From positions 1,741,001-1,805,000 of the forward strand of contig NC_064008.1 of NCBI RefSeq assembly GCF_932276165.1: a stretch of DNA of 64,000 bases. The letters run 5' to 3'. Source of the stretch: Plutella xylostella (lineage: Eukaryota; Arthropoda; Insecta; Lepidoptera; Plutellidae). The notes under the pieces were generated by a model that did no database searches, was not told where the DNA came from, and saw only the letters and a program-made list of their open reading frames with translations. Positions 1-12,200 of this stretch are shown here, piece by piece. Position 1 is the stretch's first letter; every line of letters starts with the position of its first letter. Both the position numbers and the translations under genes were made by a program.

Positions 1-366
1 ACCCGAATGGGAAGATCCTGTTTGTTTTAATAAAGTTAAGCGTCGTTTAATATACGATCATAATTTAAAACAAACTTGGGAAAAAGTTGGAAATCTTCAA
101 CTTTGTAGAATGTTGACTTTTCCCTTTGTTAATTTTGTACTCGTATTATTTTCTTTGTTGTTGCGTGTGAAAGTAATTATGATGTTGGAATTTCAATTAA
201 AGTTTGTTTGCTGGTAACCTGCTTACATTTCTTTGGTTTGTAATAGGTTCATTATTTTATTTATTAAACTTCGAATAATTATAAACTACAGAGAGTAGTT
301 TGTAAAAATTGACGTTCATCAGAAAATTTTATATTTTTACGATGAATAAAACCATTTGACTTTGAC
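1..366 (+). mobile_element. 3' end of a LINE (CR1/Jockey-like)
   Basis: Bases about 285-366 match the reverse complement of 26745-26825 and part of 47630-47700: AAAATTGACGTTCATC and ATGAATAAAACCATTTGAC. In the minus-strand copies this region follows a LINE ORF end. Bases 1-240 are open in one frame but I cannot confirm they are the LINE ORF. Confidence 0.6.
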
Positions 367-1560
367 TTTACTTGTCTGACTCTATCTCGTGTTTTTCACC
401 AACACACTAAAAAGAAGATCAATCGTCTTTTGCAGAAAAGGCCTCTTCTTCAACGGCTATTAGCTACCGTACCACCACCGACACATTAGCAATAGGGAAT
501 ATGCAAGTGGTTCAAATAAAGGTCAAATATTATTTATAATAAACTTTGTTATTTCATAACTACGACTCGACTCCATCAATATTTTTGATTATAATTTATT
601 TTTGAGCAAGTAAATGAAGTTGAAATGGACAAAAAAACTTCGGTAAATTCTAACTTCAGAGAAACGTCACCCATTTTCTTAGGGCGGATGTGACGTCAAA
701 ATTCTTTATATATCAATCTCAGAATAATAACTTCTTTGCGTTTACGGCGGAAGTTAAATAAATGTCAAGTTTAAACAAAGAAATGTTAATGTCACCGAGT
801 GTTTGTGATGCTCGTTGTGATCAGATACGATGGATTACATAAAAATTCTTCCAATAGATTCTAGCCTCCTATAACCTCTCCACTTCTTATTTGATATGCT
901 TGTTTGTTTGCAAAGTTTAGGACTTTTTATATTTTTTGTTGGTAGTGTATGGGCTGCCAATAGTTGTTCTATTGTAATGAGGCGTAAACAGCCGTTCGCT
1001 GGTCAACGAGCTACTCAAATATGCTCCATATTGCAACACAATAAAATTAAATTTGTATTGTAAGTATTATGACATGAACATGACACAAGTTGCTCTTTCT
1101 ACTTTTAGGTTATAATGGCAGTCGTTAGTATATTTCAAAAGTTGTTATTTTTTTCTAAATTAAGTTATGGAAGAATTCTCGTAATCAGAAGAACTGGATA
1201 CATTAGATTTATTACGCAGTATGAACGAGTAAACTGTGGCCAGCTGCGGAAAACGACAGCAAAGACTATTGAAAAGTCGAGAGCCGTGTGCCCAAATATA
1301 GTCCACGTATAGGCATAACTGCCCCATTATGTTAAAATTGGTTTTGAACAATATAAGCTGCTGGTGTTCCAGTTTAAATAAATAAATAAACAATGATGGC
1401 TCGAAACTGAAAATTATAGAAAAGATGGAAAACCACAACCATCCTGTAAATAGAGATATATGATAGAGTGTGATATGATTACAGTAATAGTAGTTTTTAT
1501 TATAAATAAAAGATAATATGTATGTTATACGTTGTTATTTTTGTAGAATTAAATTCGGGG
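367..1560. other. Intergenic or intronic AT-rich sequence, no gene seen
   Basis: Contains a piece of the ACCGTACCACCACCGACAC repeat near 465-485, also seen near 22885. Short open frames near 1115-1438 on both strands show no recognisable protein features. If the ADAMTSL 5' exons lie further left, this is intron. Confidence 0.5.
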
Positions 1561-1576
1561 ATAATCATGTAGTATG

Positions 1577-1790
1577 TGAAAGAAAACATCGTGAGGAAAC
1601 CTCATTATTTAGATTAAGCACATTTAGATATGTGAACCCACCAATCCGCAGTGGACCAGCGTGGTGGGAAATGGATACATTCCAAGCTTAGGAAGGGGGT
1701 TTAGACCTTTGAGATACTCGTATGCACAATGGTTCCATTCAAGAGAGCCAGGTGCAGGTTCTTACACCCCCGCAGATAATAGAATAGAAT
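1577..1790 (+). mobile_element. SINE-like repeat with (AATAG)n tail
   Basis: Copy of the unit best preserved at 46236-46470: ATCGTGAGGAAACCT, CCACCAATCCGCAGTGGACC, then AGAGCCAGGTGCAGG and a GAATAGAATAGA tail. Other copies are at 12530-12632, 33712-33885 and, reversed, 36852-36985. Confidence 0.75.
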
Positions 1791-2343
1791 GATCCACTAA
1801 CCCTAGTCTCTCTTACTGAGAACAAGTTACAGTAAGTACTTACATACAATACAAATATTACCTTATGTTCATATTGCCATAATAGCGTAATATTGTGTAC
1901 AAAGGTCCTCTGCTTTGCGCGCTCCCATTTCAAAAGAGCTACTAGTAGCTATTTACGAGCTCCCATTACAAAACAGCCACTGGTCACACTTTATTACCAT
2001 TACAAAACAGCCACTGATCACACTTTATACACTTCCTTTTTCGTTTGTTACCATGACAACATTGGTTTGTTGAAAATACAAAAGTACTCTGTGATTACTT
2101 GATTAGGTAAAAAATCTATGCCGACTGATGGGACTCATTATTCTGAGCCGTGAAATTAAAAGTTTATGACGTCACACCAGCCCGCCATCCTGACGGGAAT
2201 TTCAAAGTGGTCGTGATGGTTGTAATTTTTTAACTTTCTTTACAATACCTTAAATTACTTATTTTGGCGTTGATTTTTTTTAACTATAATAAAGTGATGT
2301 AAAACTATCCAATAAAAGTATATTTTTTTTATGCATATTCCCT

Positions 2344-2460
2344 ATTAACAATCACTAAGCCTGCAGCGTTGGCGTCGCTCGCTTGTCAAATCTGATGTTA
2401 CTTGTATGGATCTGACGGATGTTTGACAGGCGGGCGACACTGCTTAAGGATTGTTAATTT
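2344..2460. mobile_element. MITE with ATTAACAATC ends
   Basis: ATTAACAATCACTAAGC at the left is mirrored by GCTTAAGGATTGTTAAT at the right. The interior (GCGTCGCTCGCTTGTC) resembles 22900-23020. Confidence 0.65.
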
Positions 2461-2516
2461 CTTATAATAAATGTTCGGTGGTTGTACAGTACTTTGGTAC
2501 CATCAGAAACTGCTAC

Positions 2517-3043
2517 CCTAATCTCTTCATCTCTTTCCCCATCACTCTGAAATCCGTACTTTCATAATCGTAAACTAATCTCTACGTCTCTTTCTTGATT
2601 GCCCTGATTTCCTTACTTCCATAACTATCAACCCTAATCTCTTCCCCCCTTTAACCATTTCTGTACTTTTAGAACTATCAACTCTAATCTTTCCATCTCT
2701 TTCCCCCAGCACTCTCAATTCCGTACTATCATCAACCGTCAACTAATCTCTCTATCTCTTTCGCCCATTGCCATCAACCCTAATCTCTCTATCTCCCTTC
2801 CCCAGTGCTCGGTCTCATGCGGCGAAGGCGCGCAGCATGAAGTGTAATCTCTCTATCTCTTACCCCTATCACTTAGAAATCCGTACTTTCACACCCGTCA
2901 AGTAATGTATCTTTATCTCCCTCCCCCAGTGCTCAGTCTCATGCGGCGAAGGCGTCCAGGTGCGCGGAGTGGAGTGCAATCTCTCTATCTCTTTCCCCCA
3001 TCACTCTGATTTCCGTGCCTTTACATCTATCTCTTTCCCCCAG
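2517..3043 (+). repeat. Intron minisatellite that includes copies of the exon 1 acceptor
   Basis: A degenerate unit of roughly 55-60 bases (core AATCTCTCTATCTCTTTC, then CCATCACTCTG and CCGTACTTTCATA) repeats from about 2517. The acceptor plus first TSR codons occur at 2806 (hits TAA after 13 codons), at 2930 (open and in frame to the real exon, 38 extra codons) and at 3044 (the real exon). Confidence 0.85.
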
Positions 3044-3202
3044 TGCTCCGTCTCCTGCGGCGAAGGAGTCCAGGTCCGTGGCGTGGAGTGCGCGCCCCCC
3101 GGCGGCGGCTGCGACCCCGAGGAGAGGCCGGAGATCAGCCGGCCCTGCTTCGTGGGCATCAGCTGCCCGACTTACAGGGAGGAGGGGGAGAGCCAGTCTG
3201 AG
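3044..3202 (+). CDS. ADAMTSL exon 1 in window: second part of a TSR
   Basis: Acceptor is TTTCCCCCAG and donor is GAG|GTGAGG, phase 0 to 0, 53 codons. It starts exactly at the first TSR cysteine (CSVSCGEGVQ), so the Trp-containing start of this TSR is in an exon upstream of the window or missed. It is GC-rich compared with the intron. Two further copies of its acceptor and start lie just upstream (2806 and 2930). Confidence 0.88.
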
Positions 3203-6200
3203 GTGAGGTCTACTTATCATCAAAAAATCCTTGCTCGTAGATAAAACCACAAGAAAATTATGCTCAGGAATTTGCGGTGTCCGGATTTGTTATCTACGTC
3301 GATAAACTCGTACAATGCGGTTTCCACCAATTACAGCACCTTATTTATGACGAATTGCTATATGGTAACTTTTATCTACGTCGATAACGAACCCGTGTAG
3401 CGGCAACTGTTCTCACTGATTCGTTTTACACAACATATCAGGTACATGGTTATTAGTAAAGTAAAACTCATTAGTATAGGTTCACTCACAAGATTTTATT
3501 AATTGTGTTGTAAAGTAGTCTTATATGGTGGTCAATATACAGTTATACATAAGTTAAAATAGTTATACCCTTGACATAAACCTCTCATTCCAACCAAACC
3601 TCCTCCGCCCAGCAGCAAGACGACATAGAGGACCTGATCCCAGGAGTAGTGTACCACACGCAGCCCCTCATCCAGCAGTACCCGCCGCCGCAGCCGAAGA
3701 CTGAGCGGCTGATCGGAGAACCTGACGTGCCGGTTGAAGCTACGTAAGTTGATCTTGTTTGTAGAGTAGATGATAATGATTGTGAGGTGGTTGGGTAGAG
3801 TAAAAACGGTTAAGGGCTGATTTTTCAATGGTCATATAGGAGTTTTCTGAGGAATAATTCTGATGCTGTCGCGTCTGAATGTTTGTATTTGACAGTGACA
3901 GCAACAAATTTATTCCTCAGATAACGTTTATCTGATTATTGAAAAATCTTCTCTTAGAATAAAAATGATTAGAACAGACCTACTGCAACCGTACCAACCT
4001 GCCTTTATTGATTACCAATCAACACGTCTTTAGCAGCATTGCGTCTATAAAAAGTGAGCTAATTATAATTGCATCTGATAGAAGTTTGGCATATAAGTAA
4101 TGCTGCTTTTAAAAAACTGTTGGTTGTTAATTTTTCAATGGTATCTGATAAACTTATAAATAAGGTCGTAATACTCATAATCAAAATAATGTAATTTCTA
4201 GCTATATTTCGCAAAATACCTACTATTGGTTTTTATATTAACCAAGTCTATACATGCAACCTTTTATCAAAGTGTACTTATGTATGCGTCTCTTACTATC
4301 TACTTGAGCTCAGAGTATTTTGTTGTTGTCTCTTTCAGCAATTACAAAATATTCTTTGCGTGTGGCTGGTTGTATGTGAGGTATTGTACCTACATTCGTC
4401 TCAGTTTTCGGTATCACTTTTCGATTCAGACATTTAAAAACATCACACATCTATGAACAAGGAATGACATAAACCCCATCGAACACTTTGGCAATGGCTA
4501 GAATTTTTCTTTTACTAGCTTTTTGAATTTTCACATTACTACGAGCCAGTAGATGCCCTTTTTTATCAGCAAAACTGTGCACTTAGACTTATTAGAACCT
4601 AAATCCGAGTGTGTTATAGATTGTGAATTTATGTGTCTAAAATAGAATGTTTAGCAAAAACATCCACTGTAAATAATAACACTTTACTGTTAAGAGTAGA
4701 AATTTATATTTCTACAAACGAAAAACACAATACCTACCTACTAGAAAAATATAAAATACAAACTTCCTTTTCACTCCATCTCATTTTGATTCACCTCAGA
4801 GCAATCCATCTCACTATCTTGTTCCAGCACTTCTGCACATAACTTTGAGATCTCTCGCACGGTATTCACACACTCACTGCTCACAAACTGAGTTTTTGTT
4901 CCTTCTGCTTTCAACACCTTCTCTTACAAACTCTTTCTGGCGCACACTTAACAAAAACTTTACACTGTTCAATTTAACACTATTTGAACTACAGCACAAA
5001 ATTCTCTCCAACACTTTTCTAAAACTACTGTCTTCAAATTTCAGGTCTCTTGTTCACTCGATACAAAAACGATTGGCGAATTGTAACAGACATTGGTGCA
5101 CATACTTCTACATAAACCAGCCAGATTAAATATAACATTCCGATAGGTTTTAAGTAGTTTTGTGACCCCTGGAAGCACATAATATCCCAGCATGACTTCT
5201 TAAATCTAGAGTGTGTTAGATTGAGAAGATCTGATACTTAGCTTTGTATTAAAAAAACCAATATAACATGGTTTTTCTTCTATAGCTACATAAAAGACGA
5301 TGAATGGGGACCCTGCAGCGTTACTTGCGGAGAAGGATGGCGTAAGAAAGAGGTTCACTGCAAGATCTTTCTAGAGTTCAGCAGAACTATCGCTAAACTC
5401 CCTGATGGAAAGTGTTTGGGACCAAAGCCTCCTGAAGATACAGAGAGATGTGTGATGGAACCTTGCTCAATGGCGTACGGAAGCTCATTTGGGGATTCCA
5501 GTGCTCCGGTTTACAATAGCGACAGGTAAGTTGAACAACAAAATTTTATTGTATGTAGTATATCTTTTTGATAATTTCGACATTATGACAATGTAAGGAG
5601 CAAGTATTTCAGAAGGTTAACAAAAATAATAATAATAAGACCGTTTTATTCTAAAACTGAAATATACCATCATTATGTAATCGAATCTAACATACCGTTG
5701 GATACAAATTCATTAACAATATCATTGACTCTATTTATAAATAGATTATTTTCTCCAGGCACTTCACTTGTATTACTATTACCAGCTAAACTTGAACCTC
5801 TTAATATGGCATCATCTTCTGGCGTAGTTGTTATTACTCTTAATTCTACTAGAGCTACGAGTAGGCTTAAAGGCATATAATAATTTAAATCTTTCACAAA
5901 TTCCTCTTTAGGATATATAACACTAACGTCTAATTGATACACATTCAAAAATTGTTTTAAACTATCGTAATATAAATCTCGTAGAGTGAGAAAATGCTGG
6001 GACCGAAATTCGGAGTCTGTGCAAAGGTAAATAAAGTATACGATATCAATAACCGGACTAGCATATCGCATTGCTTGAAAGTCTATAAAGCATACTCTTG
6101 TTGGATTCCCTTCCTGTAAAACAAAAAAAAAACATTTTGTTAACCTTTTATATCCAGTACAAGGAGGTGAAAAAATAGGGCTTTAACTATTAACTCTTAG

Positions 6201-9200
6201 AACCCGAAACTTAATAGTTATTAAAAACACAGCAATACTCACATCATCGTGTTTAAAAACCATATTGTTTATCCACAAATCACCGTGGCACAGAACATTG
6301 TACGTTCTTGGTTCAACATACTTTCTTAGAATGTCTAACAGTTTACATTCAATTTGTTCCAATTTCTTTTTTGCTTTTGCATCTTCTATAACATTTAAAG
6401 ACATGTTGAATGAGTCTTGAAAATGATTTCGTAATAGTGTCTTATTTAGGAAACTGTCTTTGTAGATTAAATCTGAAAATTGTGCAGCTAAATTTCTGTA
6501 ATTATCCGGTTGCTCATGTTGAATAACAAATGAAATTTGGCCAGTTCTGTCAAAGCTAGACAAACATGTTGGTATTGAATAGTATCATATTTTTCAAAAT
6601 TGGTTTCCATGGTATACCCTTTAGCCTTGAGATCTTCAGCACCTCTTTACCTTTTGTATCACAAGAAACAAAACATTTAGGTAAAACAACCCTTTGATCT
6701 TCAATCAAACGCATCTGAATGTCTTCAAATGCTGGAATAACTTTATCATAAACTAAAACTTCCCTTGCATGTAATTCATTAAACAAATCTTGTCTTACTG
6801 TATTCACTAAAGTTTTCACAACCACACTAACGTTTGCATCTTTACAATCGTTTGTTTCTTTAATGAATACTCGGAATAAATTAGATATGAAATTATCACC
6901 ACGTCCGCAAACATATTCGACGTGATAAGTGAAATCTTTCATTCCCATTGTTTTTGCGTATTCTTCAATATATTTGTGCAGCTCATCATTATTAAATTCA
7001 TCAGGCTCACTTGTATTCACTTCTAAAGACATGTCCAATATTTTACAAACTCACTAACTTCACAACAAACCAACAGAGACTGTCCACTATCTTTAGATTA
7101 CTGTAGTGATAATGATAAAGTTTTTCGATAAAGATAGAAACATGATTTTGTTCTTATCAGTGTTTTATGAACATTATCGTGACGTGTTATCAATTCATTT
7201 GATTTTCTATGAGTCAGGGAGCCATATCATAATAATGCCAAATTAAATTGAGTGAGATTTGAGTCAGCTTTAACTATTTTAAATTATAAATTTAAAAAAA
7301 ACTTCACCAAAAATAATAAGGGCAAAGACTCATAACTCGTAATCATCGTATAATTATACAATTTCGATTTTAGTAGTGTTTATTATTTATTTTATTTAAA
7401 TTGCATATGTAAGTAAAACAAAATCACAAATGGCACTGAGGCGGCACTACAACTACACAATTTTATTCATATATGCAATATTATATCAGTATGCAATAAG
7501 GCCGCAGATTGCGATATTCCTCATATCTTTCCCTTACCTCCCACATCTTGTTTTGTGCAATAAAACATATGTTTTACTACATTATCATCGTCATCATCAT
7601 CAGCAGGTCTCTCACCTACGGCACATCGAGCAACATCCGCGTGGCGCCCGGCGCGCCCGGCAAGAGCTACTCCTGGAAGGAGAAGGGATATACTAGCTGC
7701 AGTGCTTCTTGTCTTAGTGGCGTCCAGGTATTCAACGAATGAGTCATTATCGTCATCATTATTGTCATCATCTGATTCTTGTCAGCCAGGTGCTCTATCC
7801 CATGATATGATAAAGTAAATAAAATGAAATTTGTGTAAAATAAATCTTTATTTTCCACATATTTTCTAATGAATTGACCAGTAACGTAAATTATTGTAAG
7901 TAACTATACATTGAAACAAATTATCTTTAGAATTGACTAGATTATAAAACTCGGAATGCTCACAGAATGCGAATTGATGGAATATATCATGTACAGTGGT
8001 GTACACATCTACAACATATCTTCATGAATCTGTTCTAAAACACACTATTCTCCCACAGGAACTGATAATTCAGTGCGTCAGAGACGAAGACGGCAAGAAC
8101 GCGTCCCCATACATGTGTGACCCGCTGACTAAACCAGAGAACCGAGTGCGGACGTGCAATGACCACCCTTGCCCTCCAAGGTACGAATAGCTTAATTTAA
8201 ATGACTTTATGGATATGCGAGGTTGTTAGTGCATCCCCATGGCAAAGACAGGATCCTACGACCCCGCCGGGTAGTGTTGCCTGGCGGCCAGCTGCCCAAC
8301 GGTTAACGGTTCGGTTGGGGATTGTCCTCCTAGCCGAATTTCGACCACGAGATCAGCCATGTACGAAGGAGTAGATTATATAGGAGCACTCTCTGTTCCA
8401 TCACTCTCCTAACCAAACTTAGAACCACAATTTAGAAACACAAATTGATGGTCCCACCCGGGAATCGAACCCGGGACCTCTGGGTCATGAAGCGAAGCTT
8501 CTACCACTAGACCACAGAGGCAGTTTTCTTCTATTTATTACAGTGTAGCTGAGGAATTATAAAAATTTATAACAACGGATGAAAATGTTATGTTTTTATT
8601 TTTTGGTGTTGTAATATATTTTGAGTAAACGAAATAACACCGCTATAATCTATAGTTATTAAAATCTATTGTGTAATTACGGTATTTTTAGTACTTATTT
8701 AATAAAATGTAAAAATGTGACGGTAAGTATGAATTAATTTCTGTTTTGTTACCATTCTTGAGGCCTAAATAATTAATTAAACTTTAGGTATTCATTCAAT
8801 TTAAAGTATTAAAAGGAAAGCCACAGTCTTCTTAAATGACATTATCAAGGAAAAAAAGTCCTATATTCTTTAGAAATCAGTTAAAAATCTAATAATGTCT
8901 CAGTTTTGTTACCACCGTCAAGAACTCAAGAATAATTTTTAATGCCTGAGGCGTAATTTAAACAACAACACATTTATAACTTTTACATAGGTTGGGGAAT
9001 AACTAATATTAAATCATTAGAACCAAATATATTATAAAAGTAAAGAGTTTTAGACAAAATAGTACAAAATCTTCGAACAGAATGCAGGGACAGCTATTAA
9101 ACGGACGGTAACAAAATTGTTGGGCTTGGTTTACATGGCACCAGCACAAAATTTGAACATGATAAACTTAGAACATGGGCCCAATTTTACATGAAATTCA

Positions 9201-12200
9201 CTTTAAACATCTTAATAATAGAGTTAATCTCTAAATTGGGTTATATCGCTCGAAAAACCACATTTGTAACAAAATAAAACAATAAATATACAGTCATAGC
9301 AATCTAACTTCCGTTATTAAAGTCGCCATGTAAACCTGTCGATTTTGTTACTTTTTCGTTCCATCTATATGTTACCGTACCCTCAGTAACAAAACCGAAG
9401 TAACAAAACACGCCCACCTAACCTTTGAAAAAATATATGAGCCGTTCAGTTACTAGCAGTGATAAACCAAATACCACAATTTGTTGAGCATTAACCATGC
9501 CTTTTTATATTAATTTATCGTAAGAAATGTGTCAATAAATAATTGATTACGGTAATAACAAACCTGACGACAAATTTGGTCACAGTTCGACCGGTAATAA
9601 AGACAATCCCACTGAGCTACCCACGGAGGCCTTTTTATTTTTTTTAAGCCGGCAATGTCTAAGATCTTAGTATTGTTCCTCTTTATAATTCCTCAGCTGA
9701 GAAACTTCGATACCGCTATGTAGGATTTTATATTAATTTCTTGGTTTTCCATAAGAGTTATGTGTCTTGCGCTTCGAGTGCCATCAGTTAGTTGTGTGGC
9801 TAGGAATCCACAACAACTTTAAAAAAAACTTTTATTTATTTAAGAAAGTTGTGTGCAATCATAACTCCTTAATTAGACACTAGACAAGAACAAGTACCTA
9901 TATTTTTGGATATAATTAGATCAGACGTGTTTATCAATAATATGCGCACTTTGTATAATTTATTTTATTTGTTCATCTTTAATAAACATAGGAAAGCTTA
10001 ATGCCTTCTTTATTATTTGATAAAAAAAACACAGCTTGAAGCCATAGACGTCTATGGCTTAAACTATCCGTGAAGATTAATAGAAAAACATTCCTGAATA
10101 ATGATGAAATAACACTGTTATCTCTCTAACCACGCAAGTTTCACACAGGGTAATTGCAAAAATTTAGAGTGGACACGTGGAGAGTCATGTTGTTAGTTCA
10201 GCATCAATTAAAAAGTGTTTAACGCGCAATTAACCGGCACTTTACTCTAGTCCAATGAGTTAACATGCGAAAAAAGCACTTTTAAACCGCGCTTTAAATC
10301 AAACAGGTTTTATACACAATGACATCTTACTAACTTAAGCCGAGTCTACTAACAATATCTGAGTCTTTTTACTGGAATAAACAAGTTTTATTTATTATTA
10401 TTATTATTATTATACTGAAATACATAAGTAGATCTGATTTTTTCGCTTTCTCCATAAATGTATGTATTAATGTGCAGTTCGACATTAAATTGTAAGAATG
10501 TAATTGTTGAACAGTAAACATAAACAGATTGTATGCATCCAGACCACTTAAGTATCACTAAAGTCTAAACATTAACCCTATAACATAAGATACTTAAAAC
10601 GGAATTGTTTTCAGGTGGAACTACACAGATTTCTCCCAATGCACCAAGTCTTGCGGCATTGGGATACAAACACGAGAAGTGACTTGCATTCACGAGGTAA
10701 ACCTTCGTTTTATCACTTTCCACGACCTACTATGTATTACTATATTAACTTTTAATTGACTAAGGTTACCAGTACGTTTGCATGGTTATTCGTGATAACA
10801 ATTCAGCTTGCAGATTTTAAAATATATTTATCAATCTCCTCCTCCACAGTGCTCACGCCCTCCAAAATATCCACATTTTAACAAATATGACCTGTTCAGT
10901 TTCCAGATATAAAGAGCTATGTTATATCGTTTTGTTATCTAGCCCTTTAGCTTTGTTTATCTCCTTCTTATACTCATAAATATTCCTAAGATAGCTAAAA
11001 GATATAATAATAATAATAAAATCTAAATCAGCAACCGTTCTCCTACGGCATATTCGCTATTGGACGGTTCGTCGATAGCACGTTTCATTTCTTCCCGTTT
11101 TCCCAACATTATCTTTCACATAAAGCCTTTTTGTCTTTGATCTGTCTGCTGTTGTTTGATGTCTCTTTCAAAGACAGGTCTTTCCAGCAGCTATATAATG
11201 TTTCACACACACCAAATTCACAATCTTCATCCCACAGGTGACCCGCGGCGGCACCAACACGGTGGTGGTGCCCAACTCGATGTGTCCGCAGCCGCCGCCG
11301 CCGGACCGGCAGTACTGCAACGTGCTGGACTGCCCCGTGCGCTGGCACGCCGCCGACTGGACCAAGTGCTCCAAGACTTGCGGCGGGGGCGTCAAGCAGA
11401 GGGCGGTGAGTGATGGTTTCTATGGGTTTAGTGAAGCTAAAGCTGAAGGGAAGCTGGGTTATGATGGCGATTCCATGGATTGAGGATCCGTGGAATCGCC
11501 AAAGGTAAAGCGGGAGACCACGGACATAGATACACGCATATATCTAGCTTCTGTGTTACGATAAACGAGATTCTTTCCATGGTAAGCCGTGAGCCTTTCC
11601 ACAATGCATAGTGCGAGCTGGTGTCTAGTTAGGAAGATTTGACGAAAGCTAGCGCTAATGGCCAAACAGTGGGTGGACATCGCTGATTCCATTCCAACGA
11701 TAGAAGAATCCTGGTGCCAACAAAATGAAGAGCGCTCTTAAGACAGCTCCCTAAAGACAGCTTCTTAAGAAGGTATAATTTGGTGCAATCTTGAAGGCAA
11801 AACCATGGATAGACATAGCTGATTCTACTCAAACGATAGAAGAATACTTATATACGAAGCTCTTAAGAAAGCTCCTCAAGCCCAGTCCAGGAGCCCAACT
11901 CGATGTGTCCGCAGCCGCCGCCGCCGGACCGGCAGTACTGCAACGTGCTGGACTGCCCCGTGCGCTGGCACGCCGCCGACTGGACCAAGTGCTCCAAGAC
12001 TTGCGGCGGAGGCGTCAAGCAGAGGGCGGTGAGTTGGGTGCCTGATGCAGATAAAGTTTCTGTGCTATAACGGATGGAACCCGTCCCTTGGTTCTTCACA
12101 AATCTTCTTCACTATATGACCGTGCTAGTTCGTACCGAAATGATGCTGGCTTCATACGGTGCGTGATTCTATGGCTCATCACAGTCATCACGCACAGCGG

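Noticed and set aside
2939..3250. Minus-strand 103-codon frame over exon 1
   Set aside because: Antisense shadow of the TSR-coding exon; the plus frame has the TSR cysteine pattern and splice sites.
4226..5129. Short plus-strand frames (69-94 codons) in intron 2
   Set aside because: AT-rich, no motif, no splice-phase match to the ADAMTSL chain, which is already continuous without them.
8456..8525. A functional tRNA (CAT anticodon) on the minus strand
   Set aside because: Acceptor stem does not pair and the tRNA-like part continues into a SINE body. The same reasoning applies to 15712-15785, 21565-21635, 28780-28850, 35680-35750 and 51424-51495.
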